From Acetobacterium paludosum (lineage in GTDB: Bacteria; Bacillota; Clostridia; Eubacteriales; Eubacteriaceae): a stretch of DNA of 64,000 nt. This document shows positions 25,086 to 34,355 of this stretch, piece by piece. The notes beneath the pieces were generated by a model. That model was not told the origin of the DNA. It did no database searches and saw only the letters and a program-made list of their open reading frames with translations. Within the stretch, counting starts at the first letter, position 1. Every line of letters begins with the position of its first letter. The stretch spans positions 1 to 64,000 of the forward strand of contig NZ_RXYA01000009.1 in assembly GCF_008086595.1 (NCBI RefSeq). Reading direction: 5' to 3'. The position numbers and the translations under genes are program-made.

Positions 25086-26155
25086 GCTAAGTTCCTATTC
25101 CCTTTAAAAAGCATATAAATAAAGAGCGGCGCACCAATAAGGGATGTTAATATGCCAATCGGCAGTTCCCCGGGAACAAGCAACCGGGCAACATTATCGA
25201 CAATTAGCATAAAGAGACCGCCGCTTAATAATGTGATCGGCAGCAAGGCCTTGTAATTGGGGCCGACAATCATACGGGTAATATGAGGCATGATTAAACC
25301 GACCCATCCAATCGTTCCGCAAAGACAAACAGAGGAAGCGGTTAATAGCGAGGCACAACAGATAATACCAGCTCTTGTTTTTTTGACATCAATTCCGATC
25401 GACAGGGCTTCTTCATCCCCGAATGTCAATACATTCAGTTGCCATCGATACAGCATCAGCGGAATGCCACCGATTAACAAGACGAATCCCATCACCAGGA
25501 TATTATTGTAACTGCCCGATCTGGCAAAACTGCCCATCAGCCAGAAAGTTATTTCAGGGAGTTTGGCGTTCGCATCGGCCAGATATTTAATCAATGAAAT
25601 CAAGGCCGAAAATATTGAAGAAATAACTACCCCGGACAGCACCATAATCAATATGGTATTCTGACCTCTCCCAACTAATTTTGAAAGGGTCATTACGAGG
25701 AGCACCGCCCCGATGCCAAACAAAAAGGACAGCACATGAACGCCAATGGTTGGCAAACCAATTAATAAGGCAATCGCTGCACCCAATCCCGCGCCGCCGG
25801 CGACGCCCAAAATATCCGGTGAAACCATCGGGTTTTTGAAAACTCCCTGAAAAGCAGCACCTGATGCTGCCAGAGCGGCCCCAACTAACAGCGCCAGAAT
25901 TATTCTGGGAATACGGATGAGAAATAATACCGTCGCTGCTTTTTGCTCCGTTGCATCTAACGGTGTCGAGGTTATCTTTGCAATGAATAAATCTTTTATC
26001 TGGCTTAAAGGGATACTATATTCACCCAGCGTTAAAGACACGAGGGCAACTAAAATAATGAGGAACAGTATCGTTGAAAAAATGACTGTATTCTTTTGAT
26101 TCTCCCAGAGATTGCTGAAATTAATTCTTTTTTCCTGAACAACGGCTTCTTTCAC
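25082..26155 (-). CDS. FecCD-family importer permease
   Basis: About ten transmembrane helices and typical FecCD motifs are present: RIPRIILALLVGAALAASG, GAAFQGVFKNPMVSPDILG, FGDEEALSIG and GTIGWVGLIMPHITRMIVG. The 357-aa length is normal. It is the first large gene of the importer operon. A strong promoter, a long leader and a 32-codon ORF precede it. Confidence 0.95.
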   Translation of the reverse strand: MKEAVVQEKRINFSNLWENQKNTVIFSTILFLIILVALVSLTLGEYSIPLSQIKDLFIAKITSTPLDATEQKAATVLFLIRIPRIILALLVGAALAASGAAFQGVFKNPMVSPDILGVAGGAGLGAAIALLIGLPTIGVHVLSFLFGIGAVLLVMTLSKLVGRGQNTILIMVLSGVVISSIFSALISLIKYLADANAKLPEITFWLMGSFARSGSYNNILVMGFVLLIGGIPLMLYRWQLNVLTFGDEEALSIGIDVKKTRAGIICCASLLTASSVCLCGTIGWVGLIMPHITRMIVGPNYKALLPITLLSGGLFMLIVDNVARLLVPGELPIGILTSLIGAPLFIYMLFKGNRNLA

Positions 26156-26184
26156 ATGGCACCTCCCTGATGTTCTTTTTTATG

Positions 26185-26283
26185 TTAATCAAGGCTTTTC
26201 GGTGTCCACCATAATACAAAGCTCCTGGTCTCCTTACAAAAGGTGACACTGCCATCTTCATTTTCAGTCAATAATGGTTTCAT
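26185..26283 (-). CDS. Putative 32-residue small protein
   Basis: An ATG at 26283 has AAAGGATG upstream at a good distance. The frame reads MKPLLTENEDGSVTF, then CKETRSFVLWWTPKSLD and a TAA. It ends 29 bp before the permease start and shares its promoter. The balanced composition and good ribosome-binding site favour a real small protein; the WW pair and lone cysteine are notable. I do not recognise a family, and a leader-peptide role is possible. Confidence 0.45.
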   Translation of the reverse strand: MKPLLTENEDGSVTFCKETRSFVLWWTPKSLD

Positions 26284-26289
26284 TTAAAA

Positions 26290-26515
26290 ACATCCTTTCA
26301 ATATACAGAGTCTGGCTTCATAGATCGATGCTTCAACAGCTTTTATCGACTAATTAAAAATAACCCTATCATTCGGTTAATCAGGCATGCTGCAAAAACG
26401 AACCGAAACGGGAAACACTTAAAATTGAAGCTATTACATCAGCTCACTATAAACGTACCTTATGTTTTGTCTTCTTTTCTGTATTTTTGTCTTTTTTAGT
26501 ATTCTTTTATCTGTT
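26290..26515 (-). promoter_or_regulatory. Structured 5' leader of the first FecBCD operon
   Basis: Between the promoter and the small ORF lie about 225 nt without coding character. A helix forms from TTCGGTT and AACCGAA (26401-26407 with 26372-26378 on the minus strand), flanked by CCC and GGG that can extend it. The loop contains GCATGC. No consensus of a cobalamin, TPP or Moco riboswitch is present, so this is an unassigned structured leader. Confidence 0.4.
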
Positions 26516-26521
26516 TTATTT

Positions 26522-26550
26522 ATTATATATACTTACTATAATTAAGTCAA
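26522..26550 (-). promoter_or_regulatory. Sigma-A-type promoter of the first FecBCD operon
   Basis: On the minus strand, TTGACT (26550-26545) and TATAAT (26527-26522) are separated by exactly 17 bp in AT-rich sequence. It is the best promoter match upstream of the operon. Confidence 0.75.
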
Positions 26551-26657
26551 CACAATAATCGAAGAGACGTTTCCAGGAACTGAAAGGGTGTGCATAATGA
26601 CGATCAGCGCGGAAATCAACAGGACCCCGCCTATTTTCCGCCATAATTTACCGCAGT

Positions 26658-26728
26658 AAATGTAAAAAGAATTTGACATTCTGATCCGCGTAATGTTAGA
26701 CTATAAATGTAAAATGTATTTGACATTC
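26658..26728 (+). promoter_or_regulatory. Duplicated 24-bp operator over the promoter of the XRE pair
   Basis: Two 24-bp copies, at 26658-26681 and 26705-26728, agree at 22 positions. Each is an imperfect palindrome with half-sites ATGTAAAA and TTTGACAT. The first copy includes a TTGACA that can serve as -35, with TAGACT 18 bp further on. The XRE regulator encoded downstream is the obvious candidate to bind them. Confidence 0.6.
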
Positions 26729-26815
26729 ATCTCGTGTTTTTTGCCGCCATCGATGGTATTTTATTTTGGCAGACCATAATTTTACCAATTACAATTTAAA
26801 TAAGGAGTGATTTTA

Positions 26816-27031
26816 ATGAGAAAAATGGACGAAATGGAAATGAGCATTAGTTTGAAGGCAATAAAGGGGGCCTGGGCATACACCGTTTTATTTTTAGCGG
26901 TTTGGGGTGTCATCGATTATATCCAGACCGGAAGATTTGGTTTTCCCTTTTTTCTGCTGATCACCCAAAATCTTGTTTTTATGGCCATTCAAACTTTTCT
27001 AAAATGGAAACTCGGAAAAGATGAAAAATAA
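26816..27031 (+). CDS. Small membrane protein, two TM helices, paired with XRE regulator
   Basis: This 71-residue protein has an acidic/methionine-rich start and two hydrophobic segments, about residues 18-34 and 43-60. It ends with a charged tail. ATG 26816 has AGGAG 8 nt upstream, whereas the upstream GTG overlaps that site. The gene overlaps the start of the XRE regulator by 11 bp. Small two-helix proteins paired with YvaO-like XRE regulators are common in Firmicutes; the role is unknown. Confidence 0.8.
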   Translation: MRKMDEMEMSISLKAIKGAWAYTVLFLAVWGVIDYIQTGRFGFPFFLLITQNLVFMAIQTFLKWKLGKDEK

Positions 27032-27215
27032 TATCAAGGCCCTACGAAAACAAATGGGCATGAGACAGGAAGATATTGCCACGACGCTTGACGTCACCAG
27101 GCAAACCATCAATGCGATTGAAAATGAAAAGTACAACCCGACCCTGGAATTAGCCATGAAACTTGCTAAACTGCTAAACACCACGGTTGAAGCATTATTT
27201 ATCCTTGACCGTTAA
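27021..27215 (+). CDS. XRE-family helix-turn-helix regulator
   Basis: The 64-residue protein is a single Cro/CI-type helix-turn-helix: LRKQMGMRQEDIATTL and VTRQTINAIENEKYNPT. It is the minimal form often paired with a small membrane protein. It probably represses its own operon through the duplicated operator 300 bp upstream. A terminator follows directly. Confidence 0.93.
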   Translation: MKNNIKALRKQMGMRQEDIATTLDVTRQTINAIENEKYNPTLELAMKLAKLLNTTVEALFILDR

Positions 27216-27222
27216 AAAAAGC

Positions 27223-27253
27223 ACCGCATCATTTCTGATGCGGCACTTTTTTT
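27223..27253. terminator. Bidirectional terminator between convergent genes
   Basis: An 8-bp stem, CCGCATCA/TGATGCGG, with a 5-nt loop has A-runs on one side and T-runs on the other. It can stop transcripts from the XRE gene on the plus strand and the nitroreductase gene on the minus strand. Confidence 0.85.
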
Positions 27254-27270
27254 GCGATTGATGGATTTAA

Positions 27271-27804
27271 TTAATTAATCCGTTCCATCGCCAGTTTTCC
27301 GGTGGTGAGTTCCTTTTCTGTCAGTTCTTCGGTGGCATAGCCCAAGGCGATGGCGGAACAGGGAACAAAACCTTGCGGTACTTTGAGTTCGGCGCACAGC
27401 GCCATATCGATGCTGATGGCGGCGATAATCCCCATCAGATAACAGCTTCCCAGCCCCAGATCGGCAGCGGCGACGGCCATATTTTCGATAATAACGGCGG
27501 CATTGCAATAAGGCACCCCGCTCATTGGACCTTTCAGCTCCGCACCGGATACCAGAATCACCGTCGGTGCGCCATAGGTCGGATGCGTGCCGGTTTTTGC
27601 AAACAGCGCCGCTACGGCTTCATCAATTTTTTCCAGTAACGCTTTATTTTGAATGACCGTCAGCTTAACGCTTTCGAATTGCCCCATCCCGACCGGCGCC
27701 GCATTGGCCGCCTGCAAAATAGTCGTCAACTCGGTCTCGGTAATCTGCTGCGCTTTGAAAACCCGGGATGACTTTCTTTTGGCGATTGCCTTCATTGTTT
27801 CCAT
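27271..27804 (-). CDS. Nitroreductase-family flavoprotein
   Basis: The 177-aa protein begins with the family signature AIAKRKSSRVFKAQQI, in which the SxR and F contact FMN phosphate. It continues through ANAAPVGMGQFES and AVIIENMAVAAADLGLGSCYL to GFVPCSAIALGYA. Members reduce nitro compounds, quinones or flavins with NAD(P)H. It is monocistronic; its own substrate is unknown. Confidence 0.92.
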   Translation of the reverse strand: METMKAIAKRKSSRVFKAQQITETELTTILQAANAAPVGMGQFESVKLTVIQNKALLEKIDEAVAALFAKTGTHPTYGAPTVILVSGAELKGPMSGVPYCNAAVIIENMAVAAADLGLGSCYLMGIIAAISIDMALCAELKVPQGFVPCSAIALGYATEELTEKELTTGKLAMERIN

Positions 27805-27975
27805 TTGTCTTCCTCCTTGATTTTTATTCTAATTCTATTATACTAGCCTCCGAACAGAATACAAGGCAACATTATCTATCGATTCGTGTCATTTTTCTTA
27901 CTGGAAGAGCTCCATGCCTGACACCAATTTATAAACTTGTTATTTTCAATGGGCAAAAGTATTTTTCCGAAAAAA

Positions 27976-28011
27976 AGCTCTGAACTCCCTATGTACAGGT
28001 AGTTCAGAGCT
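27976..28011 (-). terminator. Terminator downstream of the GGDEF/HD-GYP gene
   Basis: An 11-bp perfect stem (AGCTCTGAACT/AGTTCAGAGCT) is followed on the minus strand by a T-run. It lies 197 bp past the stop of the minus-strand signalling gene. A T-run on the other side would also let it work on the plus strand. Confidence 0.8.
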
Positions 28012-28207
28012 TTTTTATTTTTTATTTGGTAGCGGCGGACCGGACCGGTTCAAGGTAACAATTTGCATTAGGGATTATCAACATTATTAATCTTAGTTAA
28101 TCATTCATATATGTATATATGGCGTTCCTCGATCTCTGTCTTATGATTGATGCCTATGGTGCCAGAATTAGTGTCACCATTCCGACAAAAAATGCAACTC
28201 GAAATAT

Positions 28208-30475
28208 TTACCATACTTTCCCCAAAACTTTTTCAACAAATATTTTTGCTATTTCAGGATCAAATTGTGTACCTGAACATTTTTTTATTTCATTGATGGC
28301 GTCTTCTACACTTAATTTATTACCATAAGTTCGATAACTCGTCATCGCATCATAAGCATCGGCAATCCCGATAATACGGGCCTGAATTGAAATATTTTCA
28401 CCCTTAATTCCCAACGGATAGCCTTGTCCATCCCATTTTTCCTGATGCTGCAGAACATATGTTGCCAATTCAAAAAATTCATCAGACATATTTAATATGC
28501 GATATCCTATTTCAGGATGCCTTTGGATTTCTTTGAATTCAGCACCATTTAATTTTCCATGTTTATTGAGTATCTTCTCATCGATCCCGATTTTTCCAAT
28601 ATCATGGACAAGTCCCGCCAGCTTGATTCGATTGACCATTTCTGATTCAAAGCCCATATGAATGGCAATTGCTTCACAAAGTTTACTTACTCTTTTTGAA
28701 TGCAGCATTTCTCGATTGTTTTTTTCATATAATGTTCTCATTATAAGATCAACGGACTTAGTCATTGCCCCGGAATTTTGATAAAGTTTTTGTTTATACA
28801 TATTATTCTCTGCCTGTTTGAAAATATCCTGAATACTTATTTTTTCAGTATTTTTTGTTTCATATCCAAATGAAAATGAAACACTATAGGCTCCAACTTT
28901 TTCTTCGGGTTCATGATCTTTAATTCGTTTAATAATTTGTTCTGCTCTTAATGCATCAGTTTTAGGTAGAATTACAATAAATTCATCCCCTCCTAGTCTC
29001 GCTATAACATCATCTGCTCGACAACCTGCTATGATTTTATTTGCCACTTTCTTAATCACTTCATCGCCCATTTTATATCCTAATGTATCATTGATTAATT
29101 TTAATCCATTTATATCTATTATAAGAAGGGTTAGTGGAAGTTCTTTTTTTGTATCAAGTCGTTTTAACGCTTCTTCATAGTATCTGCGATTAAAAAGTCC
29201 GGTTAAAAAATCATGATAACTAACATAAATAATTTCTTCTTCTCTTCTCTTTTTATCGGAAACATCTCTAAATACAACGACTACTCCATTAATTTTCCCA
29301 CTTTCTTCTAAAATTGGGGCAGCACAATTTTCTATCGGACGCTGACTTCCATCTTTTGAAATCAGAATAATATGATTTGCTAATTCAATGATTCTTCTCA
29401 TATTTAGGACTTTATTCACGACATTATCGGCTTTATCTCCAGTATACCCGTTAATGACATTAAAAATATTTTCAATAGGTTTACCCATTGCTTCTTCCTG
29501 GGTCCAGCCGGTCAGATACTCACCAATCTTATTTAAAAGAACGATACATCCTTTATTGTCGGTGGATATGACACCATCCCCCACTGATCTTAACGTCGTT
29601 GCCAGAGAATTCTTTTCATTCAAAAGTGCCCGTTCCAACCTTTTATGTTCGGTGATGTCATGGAATGTCCAGATTCTTCCATAATATTTTCTATTCTCGT
29701 CCAGAACAGGTGCAGAATATCTTTCAACAACCTTTTCATTCGTAAATTCTATTTCATCATAACTTATCCCTGTTTGGTGAGTATATCGATTTTGTTCTTT
29801 TTTTAGAAACCGATCTGGGTCTTTGGTTATGCTTTTAACATGATTAAGCAGTGAATCACAGTCCTTATCGTTGACAATATATTGTGGTACATCGAATAGC
29901 TCATAAATGCGTTGATTGGTAAGAATTTTCTTGTTATTATCATCAACTATCAGTATCCCGTCAAGTGATTCATTTACCTGTGCTTCAAGAAACATGGTCT
30001 TTGATTGCAAGTCATTCATCATCTGCAAATGTTCACTGATATCCTGAATACTTTCAATGGCACCAATTGTGTTTCCAAATTTATCATAGATTGGTACTAC
30101 CATGGCATGAACCCATGCCCCACTATTACCATAAAGAGCCGGACAATATACTTCTGCTTTCAGCACATCACCTTCACGCGTGAGCTTTGAATACCTGGAT
30201 GTAATCTTATCGTCATCAAAAAAAACTAAATCCATCAACTGCGGTTGTGCCTTCCCATAAAACGGTACACTATAAGCATGACCGTCCTTGCCAAGCATCT
30301 CTGTGGCAGGAATACCCGTCATTTTTTCAATGGCATTATTCCAAATGATCACTCGCTTTTCATCATCAATAGCCAAGATAGCATCTGGCAGAAATTCGAT
30401 GATGCCCGATAATTTTCTCTCGTACGTTTGCAAATCTACTTTTGCCTGCTTGTCTTTGCAAAAATCATTACTCAT
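28208..30475 (-). CDS. PAS-PAS-PAS-GGDEF-HD-GYP signalling protein
   Basis: Three PAS-like domains (about 20-150, 160-280, 285-410) precede a GGDEF domain with intact GGDEF at 495-499 and an RxxD product-binding site at 486-489. A C-terminal HD-GYP domain follows with HD at 624-625 and GQGYP at 684-688. Both cyclase and phosphodiesterase motifs are complete, so the protein could make or degrade cyclic-di-GMP according to the signal sensed by the PAS domains. No membrane segments are visible. AGGAGGG is about 10 nt upstream of the ATG. The neighbouring PilZ protein and c-di-GMP riboswitches suggest a shared circuit. Confidence 0.93.
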   Translation of the reverse strand: MSNDFCKDKQAKVDLQTYERKLSGIIEFLPDAILAIDDEKRVIIWNNAIEKMTGIPATEMLGKDGHAYSVPFYGKAQPQLMDLVFFDDDKITSRYSKLTREGDVLKAEVYCPALYGNSGAWVHAMVVPIYDKFGNTIGAIESIQDISEHLQMMNDLQSKTMFLEAQVNESLDGILIVDDNNKKILTNQRIYELFDVPQYIVNDKDCDSLLNHVKSITKDPDRFLKKEQNRYTHQTGISYDEIEFTNEKVVERYSAPVLDENRKYYGRIWTFHDITEHKRLERALLNEKNSLATTLRSVGDGVISTDNKGCIVLLNKIGEYLTGWTQEEAMGKPIENIFNVINGYTGDKADNVVNKVLNMRRIIELANHIILISKDGSQRPIENCAAPILEESGKINGVVVVFRDVSDKKRREEEIIYVSYHDFLTGLFNRRYYEEALKRLDTKKELPLTLLIIDINGLKLINDTLGYKMGDEVIKKVANKIIAGCRADDVIARLGGDEFIVILPKTDALRAEQIIKRIKDHEPEEKVGAYSVSFSFGYETKNTEKISIQDIFKQAENNMYKQKLYQNSGAMTKSVDLIMRTLYEKNNREMLHSKRVSKLCEAIAIHMGFESEMVNRIKLAGLVHDIGKIGIDEKILNKHGKLNGAEFKEIQRHPEIGYRILNMSDEFFELATYVLQHQEKWDGQGYPLGIKGENISIQARIIGIADAYDAMTSYRTYGNKLSVEDAINEIKKCSGTQFDPEIAKIFVEKVLGKVW

Positions 30476-30519
30476 TTATCATATCCCTCCTTTTTTTTAT
30501 CAATCAAAGGACATTCTTT

Positions 30520-30807
30520 TCAACTTAAAAATCTGGGAGTATACCTTGCCGTCACTATTTCACCGGAAGGGAACAGATATTTTATCACTTCCATTGCCGC
30601 TCGCCCGGTCAGCATGATTTCCAAAAGGTTGAACTGCTCCATCGTACATTTTTCATCCAGCTGAGCCATTGCTACCTCAATCCCGTTAACAACTATTTCC
30701 TTGGCACTAATCCCAGTGTCACATAAATTCTTAGCCAGATCGATGGACTGGGTGCAGTCTCCAATAACAATCGCTTCTACCAGAGGTTCCATCATTTCTG
30801 CTGTCAT
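30520..30807 (-). CDS. Corrinoid-protein cap (methionine-synthase B12-binding module) domain alone
   Basis: The 95 residues match the four-helix cap domain of methyltransferase corrinoid proteins: LVEAIVIGDCTQSIDLAKNL, ISAKEIVVNGIEVAMAQLDEK and LTGRAAMEVIKYLFP. In complete proteins of about 210 aa a Rossmann domain with DxHxxG follows and binds cobalamin. Here the frame ends about 15 residues after the cap and there is no room for the rest before the next gene, 44 bp away. It is either a 3'-deleted corrinoid protein or a free-standing cap with a new role between two sensory genes. The start has GAAGGAAG upstream. Confidence 0.7.
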   Translation of the reverse strand: MTAEMMEPLVEAIVIGDCTQSIDLAKNLCDTGISAKEIVVNGIEVAMAQLDEKCTMEQFNLLEIMLTGRAAMEVIKYLFPSGEIVTARYTPRFLS

Positions 30808-30955
30808 TCCAAACCATCTTCCTTCTATAATAATTAATAAAAAACAGAATTCTTTGTCGGTTGATGTTGCTTTGAACAGTATTATTAATACCCATATTTT
30901 TCTGTCAAAACCAATCTTTCAAAGTCATCAACGTGGATTACTACTTCAAATCAGT

Positions 30956-33900
30956 CTAGATCAGGGGGACATTATAATTTGATAACAGTGAATTAAAATA
31001 GATTGTCGGGGAATCGTTGGTAAAGTGTTCATCTTCAAAATAAGTATTCTTTTTCTTGTTAATTTGAATTTCATAAAGAATTTTCATTAGCTCTTCTCTT
31101 TCCTCTTCATCAATTAAAAATTTAACCCCATATTGATAAAAATCATCGTTAATCTCTTCCATCCACACCGGACATCCATTAGTTTTAACGGTGTTATTCA
31201 ATAAGGTGGTTTCAAATTGCAAGGTGAAATCTCGTTCAAGTGGAAATTTTATATTGGAAATAAAACTTAACCCCCCGGGCCCAATATTTTTAATCAATAT
31301 TTTTGTATTTCCTACATTCATCTTTTTATCTTTTATTTTTACAATTTTCAGTTCAGCTTTCAACAATTGATAAAACTTCAATCTGAAATATTCCCTACGT
31401 TCTATCTGGGGCATGATGGGACTGATATTCACAAGAATCGGTTTGCATTTTCCTTTTTCTAATATTTTTTCAAATTTTTCCATCGGTAATGGTTTGGAAT
31501 AAAGATAACCCTGACCAGCATAACAGTTATTCTGCAGTAAAAATGATAATTGCTCCCCGTTTTCGATTCCAACCGCAATTAATTTTATTTTGAGTTCTCT
31601 AGTCAAATTAATAACGGTTTTAGCAATAATAGCGGTAGTTTCATCAAACATTATATTCTTTATAAAGACGCCATCCATTTTTATAGCGTCAATATTAAAA
31701 TCATTCAAATGTGTCAATGAAGAAAATCCAGTTTCTACCCCATCAAGAGAAACTTTTATCCCAAAGACTTCTAATCTTTTTATATCGCAAATAGCTTTTT
31801 CCCGATCTTCTATTAATATATTTTCTGCGATTTCCATAATTAAAAATTTTGGATTAAGTTCAAATTCATCTAAAATACTTTTAATATTTTCAACAAAATT
31901 CTTTTCATAAAACTGAATACTGGAAACATTAAAAGTAATCTTGATTTCTGATAACCCATTCTTCAGCCATTCTTTATAATTGCTACATATTTCATTAAGC
32001 ACCCATCTGCCCAATTCGATAATCACACCGGTTTCCTCTGCCAAACGAATAAATTCATCTGGCTTTACCAATCCCCAAATTGGATGATTCCAACGGATCA
32101 AGGCTTCAGCAGCAAGAATTTCGGAAGTTTTTAATTTCACTATTGGCTGATAAAATAGTTCAAATTGTTTTTTTTCGACAGCTCTACGCAGATCGTTTCG
32201 AAGTTCAAATTGCTTATAATTTTCAATGCTAAAGTCAGGTGCGTAAAACTTAAAATGATTCTTCCCTTCTTTTTTTGCCCAGAGCAAAGCAATGTTAGCC
32301 TGCTTTATTAGAAGATCTCTTTCTATTTCTTCGGCATCTATTTTCTCGAGTTCTTGATATTCCTGCGCATAGATGGTAATTCCTAAATTCATAGCCACAT
32401 CAAATTCGTACAGATCTACCTTAAACGGACGCAAAAACAAGCCAACAATACCTTGAGCCATTTCTTCATAAGCTTCTGAGCTAATTAATCCCTTTACAAT
32501 TATGCCAAACTTGTCTTCTGAGTATCGGCTAATGAAATATTCTTCTTTAAAAAAGCTTTTTAAACGGATCATCATTTGAATAATTATTTGATCACCGGAC
32601 TTAAATCCGAGAGATTCATTAATGAATTTATATTCTTCAAAATCTAACATCATCACTGCTAGAAATGAACCTTTTTCTTTTGCTACCTGATATAGTTCGT
32701 TCAGTTCGTTCTTAAAACATATACGATTAGGTAGACCTGATAATTCATCATGAGTAGCAATATAATTCATGCGTTTTTCAAATTCTACACGTTTTGTAAC
32801 ATCTCTGAAATTTAACACCAGACCTTCAATTATCAAATTATTCAGTAAATTTTGCATTACAACTTCTAAAAAGACGTTTTTTCCTGACTTGGTTTTAAAA
32901 ATCAGTATTTGCTGGTCTTTAATTTGAGGGTTTTCTAAAACATTATTAACCATTCTCATTAATTTTTTCAGTTCTGTTCCTTCATAAAACTTATATATTT
33001 TTTTACCGATTAATTTCTCCGGCCTATACTTAATGACTTTTGTGGATGTGTCACTAATATATTTGATAGTGCCATCCGGTTCAATAATCTCATAAACATC
33101 GCCAGATTCTTGTACCAACACTCTATACCGTTCTTCAATACTATCTAGTTCTCGCTGTTTATTATCAATGATTTCCTGCATCTCTTTTTTTTCTGTAATA
33201 TCTTGAATGGTTCCATAAATACGGGTTGGATTCCCATTTTTATCCAGTTTTGTTTCACCCAATTGAGACAAGTTCCTGATGCTGCCGTCTTTTTTTATAA
33301 TTCGATACTCCAGGGAAAAAGGTTTTCCTTTGGGAGGGTCATTTATTAGCTTGACCAGCAATTTTCGATCATCAGCATGGATAAAGCTCAGGAATTTTTC
33401 CAGGGTACCATTATAATCTATGACCGTAATTCCAAAGATCCGTAAGGCTTCCTCAGACAAAAAGTTAATATTCTGTGCCAGATTAATTTCCCAACTTCCC
33501 AGATTGGATAATCGTTGGGCACTATCTAATGTTTTTTTCATATAGATGATTTCTTTTTCCATAAGTTTTATTTCGGTAATATCTTGAATGGTTCCAATGA
33601 TTTTTATTGGAAGCTCATTTTCGTCGTATAATATTTTTGTTTTCTCTCTAACAAACCGTAATTCTCCCTCACCTGTTAAAATACGATACTCTAAATCATA
33701 TTCTTTACCATCAAAAGCACCTTGGATTGCTGCCCTTACTGCATTCAAATCATCAGGGTGGACAATATGGTAATAGTTTTCCTCACTGCCATCAAAATCT
33801 TGAGGATTAACCCCTAAGATATGATAAACCTCATCAGAAAAATAAACTATTCTCTGGTTTAAATCATAGGTCCAACTTCCTATTTTAGAAAGTTTCTGAG

Positions 33901-34003
33901 TGAAATACTGATTTTCTTTCCATAATTGAGCATTTATTTCCAGTTTTCCTTTTATTACATCTATTTCATTCTTTTTTAACCGGTTCTCTTCAAGTAAAGC
34001 CAT
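30956..34003 (-). CDS. PAS-PAS-PAS-degenerate GGDEF-EAL with C-terminal PilZ
   Basis: I start this 1015-aa protein at ATG 34003, where AAGGAGG precedes at the right distance. Three PAS/PAC units occupy roughly the first 420 residues. The GGDEF domain has SEDKF instead of GGDEF and lacks a usable active site. The EAL domain keeps EALIRW but has DGVETGFSSL and IAVGIENGE where active enzymes have DDFGTG and AEGVE. A C-terminal PilZ domain has RREYFR and NIGPGGLSF, the c-di-GMP-binding signature. It is therefore probably a c-di-GMP receptor with sensory input and not an enzyme, although weak phosphodiesterase activity is not excluded. Confidence 0.88.
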   Translation of the reverse strand: MALLEENRLKKNEIDVIKGKLEINAQLWKENQYFTQKLSKIGSWTYDLNQRIVYFSDEVYHILGVNPQDFDGSEENYYHIVHPDDLNAVRAAIQGAFDGKEYDLEYRILTGEGELRFVREKTKILYDENELPIKIIGTIQDITEIKLMEKEIIYMKKTLDSAQRLSNLGSWEINLAQNINFLSEEALRIFGITVIDYNGTLEKFLSFIHADDRKLLVKLINDPPKGKPFSLEYRIIKKDGSIRNLSQLGETKLDKNGNPTRIYGTIQDITEKKEMQEIIDNKQRELDSIEERYRVLVQESGDVYEIIEPDGTIKYISDTSTKVIKYRPEKLIGKKIYKFYEGTELKKLMRMVNNVLENPQIKDQQILIFKTKSGKNVFLEVVMQNLLNNLIIEGLVLNFRDVTKRVEFEKRMNYIATHDELSGLPNRICFKNELNELYQVAKEKGSFLAVMMLDFEEYKFINESLGFKSGDQIIIQMMIRLKSFFKEEYFISRYSEDKFGIIVKGLISSEAYEEMAQGIVGLFLRPFKVDLYEFDVAMNLGITIYAQEYQELEKIDAEEIERDLLIKQANIALLWAKKEGKNHFKFYAPDFSIENYKQFELRNDLRRAVEKKQFELFYQPIVKLKTSEILAAEALIRWNHPIWGLVKPDEFIRLAEETGVIIELGRWVLNEICSNYKEWLKNGLSEIKITFNVSSIQFYEKNFVENIKSILDEFELNPKFLIMEIAENILIEDREKAICDIKRLEVFGIKVSLDGVETGFSSLTHLNDFNIDAIKMDGVFIKNIMFDETTAIIAKTVINLTRELKIKLIAVGIENGEQLSFLLQNNCYAGQGYLYSKPLPMEKFEKILEKGKCKPILVNISPIMPQIERREYFRLKFYQLLKAELKIVKIKDKKMNVGNTKILIKNIGPGGLSFISNIKFPLERDFTLQFETTLLNNTVKTNGCPVWMEEINDDFYQYGVKFLIDEEEREELMKILYEIQINKKKNTYFEDEHFTNDSPTIYFNSLLSNYNVPLI

Positions 34004-34355
34004 ATTTGACCTCCTTATCATTATTTGTTTAATTGATATGGTAAATTTAACCTTATTATACATCAAGAGTTCTATTATAAAATAACGATTTATATATTGA
34101 TTTATTCTTTGCAACTAAGTTGTTCCGCCCCAGTTCATTAGATTAAAAGGCAACGCGATGAAACGTGATGAAAAAGAGTTTAAACAAGAAGTTGAAGAGA
34201 CATAAAACGGAGAATTAATTTAAAAATTGCGCCATTTTGTAATGTGTAAAAAAACGAAAATTTGGAATATAAGATTAAAAAATTTAATGATTCAGATTAG
34301 TGGCGTTTCTATTGAATATTTGTATTGTACTCGTTCATGGATTGATAGAAAACTG
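34004..34355. other. Intergenic region without recognised gene
   Basis: About 350 bp between the PilZ-protein start and the end of the surface-protein operon. Its right part is AT-rich. Its left part should hold the promoter of the PilZ gene. A very short frame at 34158-34205 (MKRDEKEFKQEVEET) has no convincing ribosome-binding site. I see no terminator for the surface operon here. Confidence 0.4.

Noticed and set aside
26290-26515. Cobalamin riboswitch upstream of the first FecBCD operon
   Set aside because: A B12-box-type core (GCCACTG) and the AGTCAGGA-like segment could not be found in the leader.
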